Shown: positions 40,320 through 50,222 of the stretch, one piece after another
How the letters are laid out: each line of letters opens with the position of its first letter
Numbering within the stretch: the first letter of the stretch is position 1
Source: Pseudomonas alliivorans
Lineage (GTDB): Bacteria; Pseudomonadota; Gammaproteobacteria; Pseudomonadales; Pseudomonadaceae
Assembly (NCBI RefSeq): GCF_017826695.1
Contig: NZ_JAFFZW010000004.1
Coordinates: 124,001-188,000 of the forward strand
Length of the DNA: 64,000 nt
Direction: 5' to 3'
Made by a program: the position numbers and the translations under genes
Notes under the pieces: model-generated
What the model was told of the DNA's origin: nothing
Databases searched by the model: none
The model's input: the letters and a program-made list of their open reading frames with translations, nothing else

Positions 40320-41207
40320 ATGCGTTCTGAAATACTCGCTGTCAGCAGTGTCCGGTTGTTTCGTCTTGCAGTAGGCACCGTGCTGCTCTTGGCGGGTATG
40401 GCTTTACTGGTGGCTCAAGGGCTGGCCTGGCTGAACCTTGAGCCGCGCCTGCTGCGTGCCTTGGAAGGTGGCGCGATCTGCGCTCTGGGAACTGCGCTGG
40501 GGGCGGTGCCAGTGTTGGTGATCCGCAAGATGCCGATCATGGTGTCGGACGGTCTGCTGGGCTTCGGCGCCGGGGTGATGCTGGCCGCGACGGCATTCTC
40601 ACTCATCGTGCCGGGCCTCGCAGCTGCCGAGGGCCTGGGGTTCACGCCGTGGGGCGCTGGCGGCCTGATCAGTCTTGGGATCGTTCTGGGTGCCCTAGGC
40701 CTGTTCGCGGTGGATTACAGTGTTTCCCAAGGCGCGCAGTCTGGAAGCATTCAGGATCACCCGGCAATTGCGCCGCGTATCTGGCTGTTCGTGATCGCCA
40801 TCGTGGCGCATAACATTCCAGAGGGCATGGCAATTGGTGTATCGGCAGGCGGAGGCTTGTCGGAAGCTGACAGTCTGGCCATCGGTATTGCCTTGCAGGA
40901 TGTGCCTGAAGGACTGGTAATCGCGATGGTGCTGGCGGGGGCGGGGATGTCGCGGGTCAGGGCGTTTCTGATCGGCGCCGCGTCCGGGCTGGTGGAGCCG
41001 CTGTTCGCATTGCTGGGGGCCTGGCTCGTCGCAATCGCCGAGCCTTTGCTGCCATTCGGTCTGGCTCTTGCCGCAGGCGCCATGCTGCTGGTGGTGACCC
41101 ACGAAATCATCCCGGAATCACGTCTCAACGGACACAACAGGATTGCCAGTCTGGGGCTGATTGCCGGGTTCTGTCTGATGATGGTGATGGATACAGCGCT
41201 GGTCTGA
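40320..41207 (+). CDS. ZIP-family divalent metal transporter
   Basis: A 295-residue membrane protein with about eight hydrophobic segments. The ZIP metal-transport signatures are in the two core helices: AHNIPEGMAIGVSAGGG and the following QDVPEGLVIAMVL. The N-terminal part has one extra helix (VGTVLLLAGMALLVAQGLAWL). The start is ATG at 40320 with AAGG upstream. Its position directly behind sodA suggests import of Mn2+ (or Zn2+/Fe2+) in the same iron-limitation response; the specificity is inference. Confidence 0.88.
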   Translation: MRSEILAVSSVRLFRLAVGTVLLLAGMALLVAQGLAWLNLEPRLLRALEGGAICALGTALGAVPVLVIRKMPIMVSDGLLGFGAGVMLAATAFSLIVPGLAAAEGLGFTPWGAGGLISLGIVLGALGLFAVDYSVSQGAQSGSIQDHPAIAPRIWLFVIAIVAHNIPEGMAIGVSAGGGLSEADSLAIGIALQDVPEGLVIAMVLAGAGMSRVRAFLIGAASGLVEPLFALLGAWLVAIAEPLLPFGLALAAGAMLLVVTHEIIPESRLNGHNRIASLGLIAGFCLMMVMDTALV

Positions 41208-41235
41208 CAGTTGAGTGGGGCGTGTAAGAAGTGTC

Positions 41236-41508
41236 TTACTCGCCTTCGTCAAACTTGTTGTTGATCAGCTCGACCAGGCCATCCAGTGCTTCCTGCTCAT
41301 CTTCACCTTCAGTCGAAAGATGAATTTCGGTACCTTTGCCTGCCGCCAGCATCATCACGGCCATGATGCTTTTGCCGTCGACCATGCTCTCCGGCGAGCG
41401 GCCAACTCTTATCTGGCAAGCGTGTTTGCCTGCGACCCCTACGAACTTGGCGGCTGCGCGGGCATGCAGGCCCAGTTTGTTGATGATGGTGATTTGACGA
41501 GCGGGCAT
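41236..41508 (-). CDS. ptsO: Nitrogen PTS phosphocarrier NPr
   Basis: A 90-residue HPr homologue. Phospho-His15 lies in NKLGLHARAAAKFVG, and the Ser-46-like region MVDGKSIMAVMML is present. NPr passes phosphate from EI-Ntr (PtsP, not in this window) to EIIA-Ntr (PtsN). The start is ATG at 41508. Last gene of the rpoN-hpf-ptsN-rapZ-ptsO series. Confidence 0.95.
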   Translation of the reverse strand: MPARQITIINKLGLHARAAAKFVGVAGKHACQIRVGRSPESMVDGKSIMAVMMLAAGKGTEIHLSTEGEDEQEALDGLVELINNKFDEGE

Positions 41509-41524
41509 CGCAGAGGTGTTCCTT

Positions 41525-42382
41525 TCAGCTGAGGTCGCGGTGGCGAACCTGAACGTTCTTGAGTGATGGTTGCAGAACCTGCCCCAGCCGCTCTGTCAGA
41601 TAGACAGACCGGTGATGCCCGCCCGTGCAGCCAATGGCAATGGTCACATAGGACCGATTGCTTGCAGCGAAACGAGGCAGCCACTTGGTGAGGTAGGAAG
41701 AGATGTCCTGGAACATTTCTTCAACGTCGGGCTGTGCCGCCAGATAATCGATGACAGGTTGTTCGAGTCCCGAATGATCACGCAGCTCAGGCTTCCAGTA
41801 CGGATTGGGCAGGCAGCGCACATCGAAGACCAGGTCTGCATCGACCGGCATGCCGCGCTTGAAACCGAACGACTCGATCAGGAACGCCGTGCCGGGTTCC
41901 GGCTTGTTCAACAGGCGCAGCTTGAGCGTGTCGCGCAGTTGGTAAAGATTGAGGTGAGTGGTGTTGATCTTGAGGTCGGCCAGATCGATGATCGGCCCCA
42001 GCAGCGCGGTCTCGTCACGTATGGCCTCGGCCAGCGAACGGTCCGATGTGCTCAGCGGATGGCGCCGGCGGGTCTCGGAAAAGCGCTTCAGCAGGGTGGC
42101 TTCGTCGGCATCCAGATACAACACATCGCACTGGATATTGCGCGCACGTACCTCGTCGAGCATGGCCGGGAAACGGGTCAGGTGACTGGGCAGATTGCGG
42201 GCATCGATGGAAACCGCCAGCAGCGGTTCGGCCAGTTCGGTGTTGATCAAGGCTCGTTCGGCAAGCTCCGGAAGCAATCCGGCAGGCAGGTTGTCGACAC
42301 AGTAGAAGCCGCTGTCTTCCAGTACATCGAGCGCCGTGCTCTTGCCCGAGCCGGAGCGGCCACTCACGATGATCATGCGCAT
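41525..42382 (-). CDS. rapZ: RNase adapter protein RapZ
   Basis: A 285-residue protein. Walker [10 protein letters not shown] (8-16), and the C-terminal RNA-binding part with [19 protein letters not shown]. In enterobacteria RapZ directs RNase E to the sRNA GlmZ and senses glucosamine-6-phosphate; in Pseudomonas its target is less clear. The ATG at 42382 lies two bases after the ptsN stop. Confidence 0.94.
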   Translation of the reverse strand: MRMIIVSGRSGSGKSTALDVLEDSGFYCVDNLPAGLLPELAERALINTELAEPLLAVSIDARNLPSHLTRFPAMLDEVRARNIQCDVLYLDADEATLLKRFSETRRRHPLSTSDRSLAEAIRDETALLGPIIDLADLKINTTHLNLYQLRDTLKLRLLNKPEPGTAFLIESFGFKRGMPVDADLVFDVRCLPNPYWKPELRDHSGLEQPVIDYLAAQPDVEEMFQDISSYLTKWLPRFAASNRSYVTIAIGCTGGHHRSVYLTERLGQVLQPSLKNVQVRHRDLS

Positions 42383-42384
42383 GG

Positions 42385-42849
42385 TCAGTTGCCGTTCTGC
42401 ACGTCTAGCACCACTTGATAGAGCGCTTCATTGGTCTTGGCGCTGCGCAGGCGTGTCCGGACATCCTTGGAATCAAGCATGCTGGCGATCTGGCGCAGCA
42501 GCTCCAGATGCTTGTCCGTGGCAGCCTCCGGGACCAGCAGCACGAACAGCAGATCGACAGGCGCGCCGTCGATGGCATCGAAGTCTACGGAATCGTTGAG
42601 ATGAATGACGGCACTGACAGGTTCGCCACAGGTGGCGAGACGGCAATGAGGGATGGCAATGCCATTGCCGAAACCGGTAGAGCCAAGTTTTTCACGGGCG
42701 ACGAGGGCCTTGAATACTGTTTCCCAATCAAGCCCCGGTACTTCGCGGCCAATCAGTCGGGCAATATGTTCGAGTACGCTTTTCTTGCTGCCGCCCGGCA
42801 CGTTCACTTCGGAACGGCCGGGGGTCAGGATTTCTTCAAGTCGGATCAT
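42385..42849 (-). CDS. ptsN: Nitrogen PTS enzyme EIIA-Ntr
   Basis: A 154-residue PTS EIIA domain of the fructose/mannitol type. Phospho-His68 is in GIAIPHCR. It is a regulatory end-point linking PEP/nitrogen status to potassium, carbon and sigma-54-dependent functions rather than sugar import. The start is ATG at 42849. It is 12 bases after hpf. Confidence 0.96.
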   Translation of the reverse strand: MIRLEEILTPGRSEVNVPGGSKKSVLEHIARLIGREVPGLDWETVFKALVAREKLGSTGFGNGIAIPHCRLATCGEPVSAVIHLNDSVDFDAIDGAPVDLLFVLLVPEAATDKHLELLRQIASMLDSKDVRTRLRSAKTNEALYQVVLDVQNGN

Positions 42850-42861
42850 GTGTGGTGAGCG

Positions 42862-43170
42862 TCAGCGAGCGTTTGCACCCTTGAGGATGCTTTGCTGCTT
42901 TTCCTTATGCTTGAGCAATTGTCTGTCGAGCTTGTCAGTGAGCAGGTCGATGGCCGCGTACATGTCGTCATGTTCAGCATTGGCAACTACCTCTCCACCG
43001 TGGATATGCAGCGTGGCTTCGATCTTCTGTTTCAGTTTCTCGACCGCCATCGTGACCTGCACGTTTGTAATCTTGTCAAAATGCCCTTCGAGCTTCTTGA
43101 GCTTGAGCTCAACGTATTCACGAAGTGGCTTGGTCACTTCCAGTTGGTGTCCACTGATGTTGACTTGCAT
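42862..43170 (-). CDS. hpf: Ribosome hibernation promoting factor (short HPF)
   Basis: A 102-residue protein starting MQVNISGHQLEVT, with the conserved TMAVEKLKQKIEATLHI and MYAAIDLLTDKLDRQL segments. Short HPF inactivates ribosomes in stationary phase. The start is ATG at 43170 with AGGAGA upstream. A hairpin lies between rpoN and this gene, which could let it be expressed apart from rpoN. Confidence 0.95.
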   Translation of the reverse strand: MQVNISGHQLEVTKPLREYVELKLKKLEGHFDKITNVQVTMAVEKLKQKIEATLHIHGGEVVANAEHDDMYAAIDLLTDKLDRQLLKHKEKQQSILKGANAR

Positions 43171-43185
43171 ACAGCTTCTCCTTTG

Positions 43186-43223
43186 CCAGTGCATAAAGAG
43201 GCAGGCGTAGTGCCTGCCACTGG
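43186..43223 (-). other. Hairpin between rpoN and hpf
   Basis: GGCAGGC-GTAGT-GCCTGCC (7-bp stem, 43200-43218), with the wider CCAGTG/CACTGG pair around it as an alternative fold. It occupies most of the 74-base gap and overlaps the upstream region of hpf. It may be an attenuator or RNA-processing site; no T run follows. Confidence 0.5.
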
Positions 43224-43244
43224 AACGCTGTGGCTCGGCCTGCA

Positions 43245-44738
43245 TCACATCAGTCGCTTGCGCTCGCTGGACGGTGCAATCCCAAGAGATTCGCGGTATT
43301 TGGCAACTGTGCGACGGGCTACTTGAATGCCTTGTGCCTCCAGTAAACCAGCGATCTTGCTATCACTCAACGGCTTTTTCTGATTTTCCGCCGCAACCAG
43401 TTTTTTGATGATTGCGCGAATTGCCGTGGATGAGCACTCGCCGCCTTCTGAGGTGCTGACGTGACTGGAGAAGAAGTATTTCAGCTCGTAAATACCGCGT
43501 GGCGTGTGCATGAACTTCTGCGTGGTCACGCGGGAAATCGTTGATTCATGCATGCCCACCGCCTCGGCGATATCGTGCAGTACCAGCGGCTTCATGGCCT
43601 CATCGCCATACTCCAGGAAGCCGCGCTGATGCTCGACGATCTGAGTGGCGACCTTCATCAGCGTTTCGTTGCGGCTCTGCAGGCTCTTGATGAACCAGCG
43701 GGCTTCCTGCAACTGATTGCGCATGAAGGTGTTGTCGGCGCTGGTGTCTGCACGGCGTACGAAGCCTGCATACTGCGGATTGACTCGCAGGCGCGGTACC
43801 GATTCCTGGTTCAGCTCGACCAGCCAGCGTTCGTTGTCCTTGCGCACGATGACATCTGGAATGACGTACTCGGCTTCGGTGGATTCGATCTGCGAGCCTG
43901 GGCGCGGATTCAGGCTCTGCACCAGTTCGATAACCTGACGAAGTTCGTCTTCCTTGATTTTCATGCGACGCATGAGCTGGCCGTAGTCACGGCTGCCCAG
44001 CAGGTCGATGTAATCGGTGACCAGGCGCTGCGCTTCGCTCAGCCAGGGCGTCTTTGCCGGTAGCTGGCGCAGTTGCAGCAGCAGGCATTCGCTCAGAGTG
44101 CGCGCACCGATGCCGGCCGGTTCGAATTGCTGGATGCGGTGCAGGACGGCTTCGATCTCATCAAGCTCGATATCCAGCTCGGGGTCGAAGGATTCGAGAA
44201 TCTCTTCAAGAGTCTCGTCGAGATAGCCTTGATTGTTGATGCAGTCGATCAGCGTGACGGCGACCAGGCGATCCTTGTCGGACATCGGGGCAACATTGAG
44301 CTGCCAGAGCAGGTGACTTTGCAGGCTTTCTCCGACGGATGTACGGGTGGTGAAGTCCCACTCATCATCGTCATTGCTGGGCAGGCTGCTGGCGCTGGTC
44401 TGGTAGATGTCTTCCCAGGCTGTATCGACAGGCAGCTCATTGGGAATGCGCTCGTTCCATTCGCCTTCCTCGAGGTTGTCTACGGTAGGCGCAGATTCCT
44501 GATAGGTCGGTTCCTGAACATCGGGATTGGGCTTTTGTTCGATGTTGTCCGCCATCGGGTCGGAGTTATCGAAGTCGTCGCCTTCCTCCTGGCGTTCCAG
44601 CATGGGGTTCGATTCCAGCGCCTCCTGGATCTCCTGCTGGAGGTCCAGTGTGGATAGCTGGAGTAAGCGGATTGCCTGTTGCAGCTGCGGTGTCATCGTC
44701 AGCTGCTGGCCCATTCTCAAGACTAGCGATGGTTTCAT
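43245..44738 (-). CDS. rpoN: RNA polymerase sigma-54 factor
   Basis: A 497-residue sigma-54. The N-terminal Gln-rich activator region is [25 protein letters not shown]-like (residues 5-29), followed by an acidic region (about 60-115), the core-binding domain and, near the C terminus, the RpoN box ARRTVAKYR, which reads the -24 element. The start is ATG at 44738. A perfect minus-strand -10 hexamer (TATAAT, 44819-44814) lies 75 bases upstream, so rpoN may have its own promoter. Confidence 0.97.
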   Translation of the reverse strand: MKPSLVLRMGQQLTMTPQLQQAIRLLQLSTLDLQQEIQEALESNPMLERQEEGDDFDNSDPMADNIEQKPNPDVQEPTYQESAPTVDNLEEGEWNERIPNELPVDTAWEDIYQTSASSLPSNDDDEWDFTTRTSVGESLQSHLLWQLNVAPMSDKDRLVAVTLIDCINNQGYLDETLEEILESFDPELDIELDEIEAVLHRIQQFEPAGIGARTLSECLLLQLRQLPAKTPWLSEAQRLVTDYIDLLGSRDYGQLMRRMKIKEDELRQVIELVQSLNPRPGSQIESTEAEYVIPDVIVRKDNERWLVELNQESVPRLRVNPQYAGFVRRADTSADNTFMRNQLQEARWFIKSLQSRNETLMKVATQIVEHQRGFLEYGDEAMKPLVLHDIAEAVGMHESTISRVTTQKFMHTPRGIYELKYFFSSHVSTSEGGECSSTAIRAIIKKLVAAENQKKPLSDSKIAGLLEAQGIQVARRTVAKYRESLGIAPSSERKRLM

Positions 44739-44874
44739 GGCAGGGGCTAAACACCTTATTCGCCGGCGCTCACGCGCCATCCACTACAGGCGCCGAAACG
44801 CCAACTTAAGCAAATTATATGCCTGAAAGCACAGCGTTTGCCTAGAGCGTTACGAGAAATAATGTCTTGTCAAT

Positions 44875-44918
44875 AAGCCGCATCGGTATTGGCGGCCTTG
44901 AAGGGCCGGATGCGGCTT
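44875..44918. other. Hairpin between lptB and rpoN
   Basis: AAGCCGCATC (44875-44884) pairs with GATGCGGCTT (44909-44918), a 10-bp stem with a G+C-rich inner part. Read on the plus strand it is followed by TTTTT. On the minus strand, in which lptB and rpoN are transcribed, no T run follows, so it may only attenuate read-through from lptB into rpoN. Confidence 0.5.
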
Positions 44919-44933
44919 TTTCAAAGGCGGCTT

Positions 44934-45659
44934 TTACAGGCGGAATTCGTGACCCAGGTAGACTTCTTTAACCAACTGGTTTGCCAGAATGGTTTGCGAG
45001 TCGCCTTCTGCGATCAGTTGTCCGTCATTGACGATGTAGGCTGTTTCACAGATATCCAGCGTTTCGCGAACGTTGTGGTCGGTGATCAGCACGCCAATGC
45101 CCTTGGCCTTGAGGTGATGAATGATCTGCTTGATGTCGCCTACCGAAATAGGGTCCACGCCTGCGAAGGGTTCGTCCAGAAGGATGAACTTGGGCGCTGT
45201 CGCCAGAGCGCGTGCAATCTCGACACGGCGACGTTCGCCGCCCGAAAGGCTCATGCCGAGGTTGTCGCGGATATGCGTGATGTGGAATTCCTGGAGGAGG
45301 CCTTCCAGTTCCTTGCGCCGGGCAGCGGTGTCGAGTTCCTTGCGGGTCTCGAGGATGGCCATGATGTTGTCGGCCACCGACAGCTTGCGGAAGATCGAGG
45401 CTTCCTGCGGCAGATAACCGATGCCTGCACGAGCGCGGCCATGCATGGGCTGATGGCTGACGTCCAGGTCGTCGATCAGTACACGGCCCTGATCAGCCTG
45501 TACCAGTCCGACAATCATGTAGAAGCAGGTGGTCTTGCCGGCACCGTTGGGGCCCAGCAGGCCGACAATCTGGCCGCTTTCGATGGAAATGCTCACATCG
45601 CGCACGACCTGACGGCTTTTGTAGCTTTTAGCCAGATGCTGGGCTTTAAGCGTTGCCAT
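44934..45659 (-). CDS. lptB: LPS export ABC transporter ATP-binding protein LptB
   Basis: A 241-residue ATPase that powers LPS extraction by LptB2FG. Walker [10 protein letters not shown] (36-44), signature [15 protein letters not shown], Walker [13 protein letters not shown]. The start is ATG at 45659, overlapping the lptA stop by one base. Last gene of the kdsD-kdsC-lptC-lptA-lptB run. Confidence 0.97.
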   Translation of the reverse strand: MATLKAQHLAKSYKSRQVVRDVSISIESGQIVGLLGPNGAGKTTCFYMIVGLVQADQGRVLIDDLDVSHQPMHGRARAGIGYLPQEASIFRKLSVADNIMAILETRKELDTAARRKELEGLLQEFHITHIRDNLGMSLSGGERRRVEIARALATAPKFILLDEPFAGVDPISVGDIKQIIHHLKAKGIGVLITDHNVRETLDICETAYIVNDGQLIAEGDSQTILANQLVKEVYLGHEFRL

Positions 45660-46207
45660 TACTGGGCCTTCTGCGGTTGATCGGTTTTCTTTTTCGGCTG
45701 GATAACCATGTCGATCCGTGGGCGTGGCGTGGTCACTTTAGCGCCACCGTTGGCACGGCCTGCGCTGACAACCTGCCTGACTGTGTCGTAGACGATCTTC
45801 TCGCCCTCGGATGTGTTGCCGTCGTTGACAACCTTGGCCTTGTCGATCAGGACGATACGGTCCTGAGCGGCGTAATACTGAATGGTGACGGCGTACGCCT
45901 GCACGATCGGTTTGTCGACCGCCGGCTTTTGCTCGTAGTAGGCCAGGTTGCCGACAGACGTGAAGATATCCACTTCGCCCTGAGCGTTGCGCGTGATGGT
46001 CACCGTATTGCCGGTGATCTTCATCGAACCTTGCGTGATGATGACGTTGCCCTTGTAGGTGGCCACGCCTTTCTTGTCATCAAGCTGCGCATCATCGGAC
46101 TGAATGTGGATCGGCTGATCGCGGTCAGTTGGCAGGGACCAGGCGCTCGCGCTTCCCAGTGCTGCGCCCAGGCCGAGCAAAAAAGGAAGAGTTTTAACGA
46201 GCCTCAT
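45659..46207 (-). CDS. lptA: LPS transport periplasmic protein LptA
   Basis: A 182-residue periplasmic bridge protein. The signal peptide is residues 1-23 ([20 protein letters not shown]). The mature part is a beta-jellyroll with [18 protein letters not shown] and a Lys-rich C-terminal tail ([12 protein letters not shown]). It links LptC to LptD. The start at 46207 overlaps lptC by 14 bases. Confidence 0.96.
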   Translation of the reverse strand: MRLVKTLPFLLGLGAALGSASAWSLPTDRDQPIHIQSDDAQLDDKKGVATYKGNVIITQGSMKITGNTVTITRNAQGEVDIFTSVGNLAYYEQKPAVDKPIVQAYAVTIQYYAAQDRIVLIDKAKVVNDGNTSEGEKIVYDTVRQVVSAGRANGGAKVTTPRPRIDMVIQPKKKTDQPQKAQ

Positions 46208-46766
46208 ACTGTCCTCTGACGTTGGACAGCAGGTCCATCCTGCTGTCTTTCAAATATGCTTTCATTCCCTTGGCCGTAGTGACACCGCCAGCGGCGTCGA
46301 TTCTAACGTCTTGGTCGGTCTGCGCATATTGCTTCTGTGGGAATACGGTCATGCGACTACTGGTGATGATAGTCGTACGTTGTTTTTCGTCGGTGCGCGC
46401 AACGCGAACCGAATCGATCAATTCCACCTGCTCGCCTCCGGGGGAGACCTCGCCCTGCTTGCTCTGCACATGCCAGGGGAACTCGGTGCCGCGGTACATC
46501 TGCAGGTCGGGTGTGGTCAGCAGGGTCACGTCAGTGGCCTTGACATGCTCAACCTTGTCAGCCGTCATTTCGTATTGAAGGCCACCGTCCGGCAGGTACT
46601 GATGGGTGTGCGTATTGACCGCATAGTAATCAATGGCGGTCTCGTCGACCGGGCTCACTGGCTGGTCCATGAAGCTTTCCGGGTTAATGTTCCAATAGCC
46701 TACGGCACCGAACAACAGTACCACGACTCCGAAAAACATCAGTTTTCGAATTTTTTTGCTGAACAT
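46194..46766 (-). CDS. lptC: LPS export system protein LptC
   Basis: A 190-residue inner-membrane protein. One membrane helix (LMFFGVVVLLFGAVGYW, about 9-25) is followed by a periplasmic beta-jellyroll ([41 protein letters not shown]). It receives LPS from LptFG and passes it to LptA. The start is ATG at 46766. It lies nine bases after kdsC. Confidence 0.95.
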   Translation of the reverse strand: MFSKKIRKLMFFGVVVLLFGAVGYWNINPESFMDQPVSPVDETAIDYYAVNTHTHQYLPDGGLQYEMTADKVEHVKATDVTLLTTPDLQMYRGTEFPWHVQSKQGEVSPGGEQVELIDSVRVARTDEKQRTTIITSSRMTVFPQKQYAQTDQDVRIDAAGGVTTAKGMKAYLKDSRMDLLSNVRGQYEAR

Positions 46767-46775
46767 AAATGGCTT

Positions 46776-47315
46776 CTATAGATAGGCGGAGTTGGCCGCT
46801 TCAAGGTTGCCTTGCGCGCTCAGGATCAGTTCGCAGAATTCGCGTGCAGCCCCTTCGCCGCCGCGCGCCTGTGTAACGCCGTGAGCGTGTTGACGGACAA
46901 AACCGGCCGCATTGGCAACCGCCATGCCCAGACCGACGCGGCGTATGACTGGCAAGTCTGGCAGATCATCGCCCAGATAGGCGACCTGTTCGTAACTCAG
47001 GTTCAATTCGGCCAGCAATTGGTCCAGCACCACCAGCTTGTCTTCGCGACCCTGATAAAGGTGCTCGATGCCCAGATTCTTTGCCCGGCGCTCAACCACG
47101 GGTGTCTTTCTGCCGCTGATAATGGCCGTGGTCACTCCGGAGGCTATCAGCATTTTGATGCCTTGGCCGTCGAGTGTATTGAATGTCTTGAATTCGCTGC
47201 CGTCTTCAAGAAAGTACAGCCGACCATCGGTCAGTACGCCGTCGACGTCGAAGACCGCCAGTCTGATGGCTTTGCCGCGTTGCATGAGTTCGCTGTTCGC
47301 TGCCTGGGTCTGCAT
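46776..47315 (-). CDS. kdsC: 3-deoxy-D-manno-octulosonate 8-phosphate phosphatase
   Basis: A 179-residue HAD phosphatase that removes the phosphate from KDO-8-P. HAD motif I is DVDGVLTD with nucleophile Asp23; motif II ISGR; motif IV YLGDDLPDLPVI. The cap domain is absent, as expected for KdsC. The start codon directly abuts the kdsD stop (no gap). Confidence 0.96.
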   Translation of the reverse strand: MQTQAANSELMQRGKAIRLAVFDVDGVLTDGRLYFLEDGSEFKTFNTLDGQGIKMLIASGVTTAIISGRKTPVVERRAKNLGIEHLYQGREDKLVVLDQLLAELNLSYEQVAYLGDDLPDLPVIRRVGLGMAVANAAGFVRQHAHGVTQARGGEGAAREFCELILSAQGNLEAANSAYL

Positions 47316-48290
47316 TTACATCACTCCCGCGCGCAGGAGATCCTGCAGGTTGAATGCCCCGACCGGGTGATCGTTTTCGTCAACAACGACCAGGGCGCTG
47401 ATCTTGTTATCTTCCATTATTTTCAGCGCTTCTGCAGCGAGCATGTCCGCATTCACCGTTTTGCCGTGAATCGTCATGACTTCGTCTATGGTGGTTTCAC
47501 GTATGTCGAAGGCACGATCGAGTGTGCGTCGCAGATCTCCATCGGTGAAGATGCCTGCCAGTCTACCGTCGGTTTCCAGCACCGCCGTCATGCCAAGACC
47601 CTTGCGGGTCATCTCCAGAAGCGCATCGCGCAACGGGATGCCACGCTTGACTGTAGGCAGTGCATCTCCCGAGTGCATCACGTGCTCGACCTTGAGCAGC
47701 AAGCGCCGACCCAGTGCGCCGCCTGGATGAGAAAAGGCGAAATCCTCGGCGGTAAAACCACGGGCTTCAAGCAGTGCCACGGCCAGCGCATCGCCCATCA
47801 CAAGGGCGGCGGTGGTGGATGAGGTGGGTGCCAGATTCAGCGGGCATGCCTCATGCAGTACGCTGACATTCAGATTTACGTCAGCGGCCCTGGCAAGCGT
47901 CGAGTCAGGGTTGCCGGTCAAGCTGATCATGCTGATACCCAAACGCTTGATCAAAGGCAGCAGGGTGAGGATCTCGCTGGTCGTCCCTGAGTTGGAGAGG
48001 CTCAGGATTATATCGTCCCGGGTGATCATCCCCATGTCGCCGTGGCTGGCTTCTGCCGGATGAACAAAAAACGAGGTCGTCCCGGTGCTTGCCAGTGTGG
48101 CGGCAATCTTGTTGCCAATGTGCCCTGATTTACCCATGCCAACCACGACAACGCGGCCTTTGCTGGAGAGAATCATTTCGCAGGCGCGCACGAAATCTGC
48201 ATCAAGGCGTGCAAGCAGGCTTTCAATCGCTTCCATTTCCAGGCGAATGGTACGTTGCGCGGATTGAATCAGGTCGCTGGGTTGGTTCAT
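47316..48290 (-). CDS. kdsD: D-arabinose 5-phosphate isomerase
   Basis: A 324-residue enzyme converting ribulose-5-P to arabinose-5-P, the first step of KDO synthesis. It has an SIS domain (about 40-185; GMGKSGHIGNKIAATLASTG) followed by two CBS domains (about 205-324). KpsF/GutQ paralogues have the same layout, but the context with kdsC and lpt genes supports KdsD. The start is ATG at 48290. Confidence 0.95.
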   Translation of the reverse strand: MNQPSDLIQSAQRTIRLEMEAIESLLARLDADFVRACEMILSSKGRVVVVGMGKSGHIGNKIAATLASTGTTSFFVHPAEASHGDMGMITRDDIILSLSNSGTTSEILTLLPLIKRLGISMISLTGNPDSTLARAADVNLNVSVLHEACPLNLAPTSSTTAALVMGDALAVALLEARGFTAEDFAFSHPGGALGRRLLLKVEHVMHSGDALPTVKRGIPLRDALLEMTRKGLGMTAVLETDGRLAGIFTDGDLRRTLDRAFDIRETTIDEVMTIHGKTVNADMLAAEALKIMEDNKISALVVVDENDHPVGAFNLQDLLRAGVM

Positions 48291-48615
48291 ATCTTGAAAG
48301 GATCGCGCTGCTGAAAGGCGGCGATTATAGCGGTATTGTACGATTCCCTCACGTCTGATCGTCGTTGTGTCGTTTATAAACGAATTTCCTGCGCGTTGGA
48401 GGGTCTGTAGCTGGGCGGTGCAGGTTGCACTGCGAATGGCGCTGCTGATGGAGCGCTCAATGGTTATCCGGTGAATATCTGAACCTACTGGTTCTCTTCT
48501 TGGGTGGCGTGTCGCTGCGATGGTATAGTCCGCCGCTCGTTCGGCCCGCCTGGACGGCTTGTCTCCCTTCGGGGGTTGGCGGCTGAGGAGGGAGGCTGTA
48601 TCGCAAGGAGTTTAG
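48291..48615. promoter_or_regulatory. Divergent kdsD / mlaF promoter region
   Basis: A 325-base gap without a gene. For kdsD, a perfect minus-strand TATAAT (48329-48324) lies 34 bases upstream, but the -35 is poor. For mlaF, TTGGGT (48500-48505) and TATAGT (48524-48529), 18 bases apart, form a plausible sigma-70 promoter giving an mRNA leader of about 80 bases. A short minus-strand ORF across this gap looks spurious. Confidence 0.5.
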
Positions 48616-49425
48616 ATGAGTCCTGATAACGCTTACGCGGTCGAGTTGAAAGGGGTTTCCTTCAAACGCGGCACGCGCAGCATTTTCAATAATGTCGATA
48701 TTCGTATTCCCCGCGGCAAGGTCACGGGAATCATGGGTCCGTCCGGCTGCGGCAAGACTACGTTGCTGCGTCTGATGGGCGCACAGCTTCGCCCGAGCGA
48801 AGGCCAGGTGTGGGTGAACGGTCAGAATCTGCCAGAGCTGTCGCGTAGTGATCTGTTTGACGCTCGCAAGCAGATGGGCGTGCTGTTTCAGAGCGGCGCC
48901 CTGTTCACGGATCTGGACGTGTTCGAAAACGTGGCATTCCCGCTGCGTGTTCACACCGAACTGCCCGAAGAGATGATTCGCGATATCGTGCTGCTCAAGC
49001 TGCAGGCCGTTGGGTTGCGCGGAGCGGTTGAATTGATGCCCGACGAACTGTCAGGTGGCATGAAGCGCCGTGTTGCGCTGGCCCGTGCCATAGCCCTTGA
49101 TCCTCAGATTCTGATGTATGACGAACCCTTTGTCGGGCAGGACCCGATCGCCATGGGGGTTCTGGTGCGTCTGATCCGGCTGCTCAACGATGCACTGGGA
49201 ATTACCAGCATCGTGGTGTCCCATGACCTGAGCGAAACCGCGAGCATTGCCGATTATCTGTACGTCGTCGGTGATGGACAGGTGTTGGGGCAGGGCACGC
49301 CGCAGGAATTGATGTCCTCGGACAATCCGCGCATTCGTCAATTCATGACCGGTGAGCCAGACGGCCCTGTGCCATTCCATTATCCGGCGCCGGATTTTCG
49401 CGAAGACCTGTTGGGGAAGCGCTGA
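48616..49425 (+). CDS. mlaF: Phospholipid transport ATP-binding protein MlaF
   Basis: A 269-residue ABC ATPase of the Mla pathway, which keeps phospholipids out of the outer leaflet. Walker [10 protein letters not shown], signature [15 protein letters not shown], Walker [15 protein letters not shown]. The start is ATG at 48616 with AAGGAG. It overlaps mlaE by one base (TGATG). Confidence 0.95.
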   Translation: MSPDNAYAVELKGVSFKRGTRSIFNNVDIRIPRGKVTGIMGPSGCGKTTLLRLMGAQLRPSEGQVWVNGQNLPELSRSDLFDARKQMGVLFQSGALFTDLDVFENVAFPLRVHTELPEEMIRDIVLLKLQAVGLRGAVELMPDELSGGMKRRVALARAIALDPQILMYDEPFVGQDPIAMGVLVRLIRLLNDALGITSIVVSHDLSETASIADYLYVVGDGQVLGQGTPQELMSSDNPRIRQFMTGEPDGPVPFHYPAPDFREDLLGKR

Positions 49426-50222
49426 TGCGCAATAAGTCACTGATGGACCGTATCCGCCTGCTTGGGCGTTCGGCCATAGATATCATTACCGTTCTGGGGC
49501 GTTCAGGCATATTTCTCGGCCATGCCCTGCTGGGTCGGGGCGGCACGGGCAGCAGTTTTCAGTTGCTGGTCAAGCAACTGTATTCGGTCGGCGTCATGTC
49601 GCTGGTCATCATTGTCGTCTCCGGTGCGTTCATCGGCATGGTACTGGCGCTGCAGGGTTTCAGTATTCTGACCAAGTACGGTTCCGAGCAGGCGGTCGGG
49701 CAGATGGTTGCGCTGACGCTATTGCGTGAACTGGGTCCGGTCGTGACCGCTCTACTGTTCGCCGGTCGTGCGGGCTCCGCACTCACCGCCGAGATCGGCA
49801 ACATGAAATCCACGGAGCAGTTGTCGAGCCTCGAAATGATCGGTGTCGATCCGCTCAAGTACATCGTTGCGCCGCGCCTGTGGGCAGGCTTCATTTCTTT
49901 GCCGATTCTGGCGATGATTTTCAGCGTGGTCGGTATCTGGGGTGGATCGTGGGTGGCGATCGACTGGCTGGGCGTCTATCAGGGCTCCTTCTGGTCGAAC
50001 ATGCAGAACAGCGTTTCTTTCACGAACGATGTGCTCAATGGCGTCATCAAAAGCGTCGTATTTGCTTTTGTGGTGACATGGATTGCCGTTTTCCAGGGTT
50101 ATGACTGTGATCCCACTTCCGAGGGGATCAGCCGTGCTACGACCAAGACCGTGGTGTATGCCTCGCTTGCAGTGCTGGGCCTGGACTTTATTTTGACCGC
50201 CTTGATGTTTGGAGATTTCTGA
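49425..50222 (+). CDS. mlaE: Phospholipid transport permease MlaE
   Basis: A 265-residue inner-membrane permease with five to six membrane segments. MlaE signatures: [49 protein letters not shown], and [21 protein letters not shown]. It contacts MlaF through the coupling loop. One-base overlaps with mlaF and mlaD imply coupled translation. Confidence 0.96.
   Translation: MRNKSLMDRIRLLGRSAIDIITVLGRSGIFLGHALLGRGGTGSSFQLLVKQLYSVGVMSLVIIVVSGAFIGMVLALQGFSILTKYGSEQAVGQMVALTLLRELGPVVTALLFAGRAGSALTAEIGNMKSTEQLSSLEMIGVDPLKYIVAPRLWAGFISLPILAMIFSVVGIWGGSWVAIDWLGVYQGSFWSNMQNSVSFTNDVLNGVIKSVVFAFVVTWIAVFQGYDCDPTSEGISRATTKTVVYASLAVLGLDFILTALMFGDF

Noticed and set aside
48457-48954. 165-codon minus-strand frame across the kdsD-mlaF gap
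   Set aside because: Most of it is antisense to mlaF and the rest covers the mlaF promoter; no family features.
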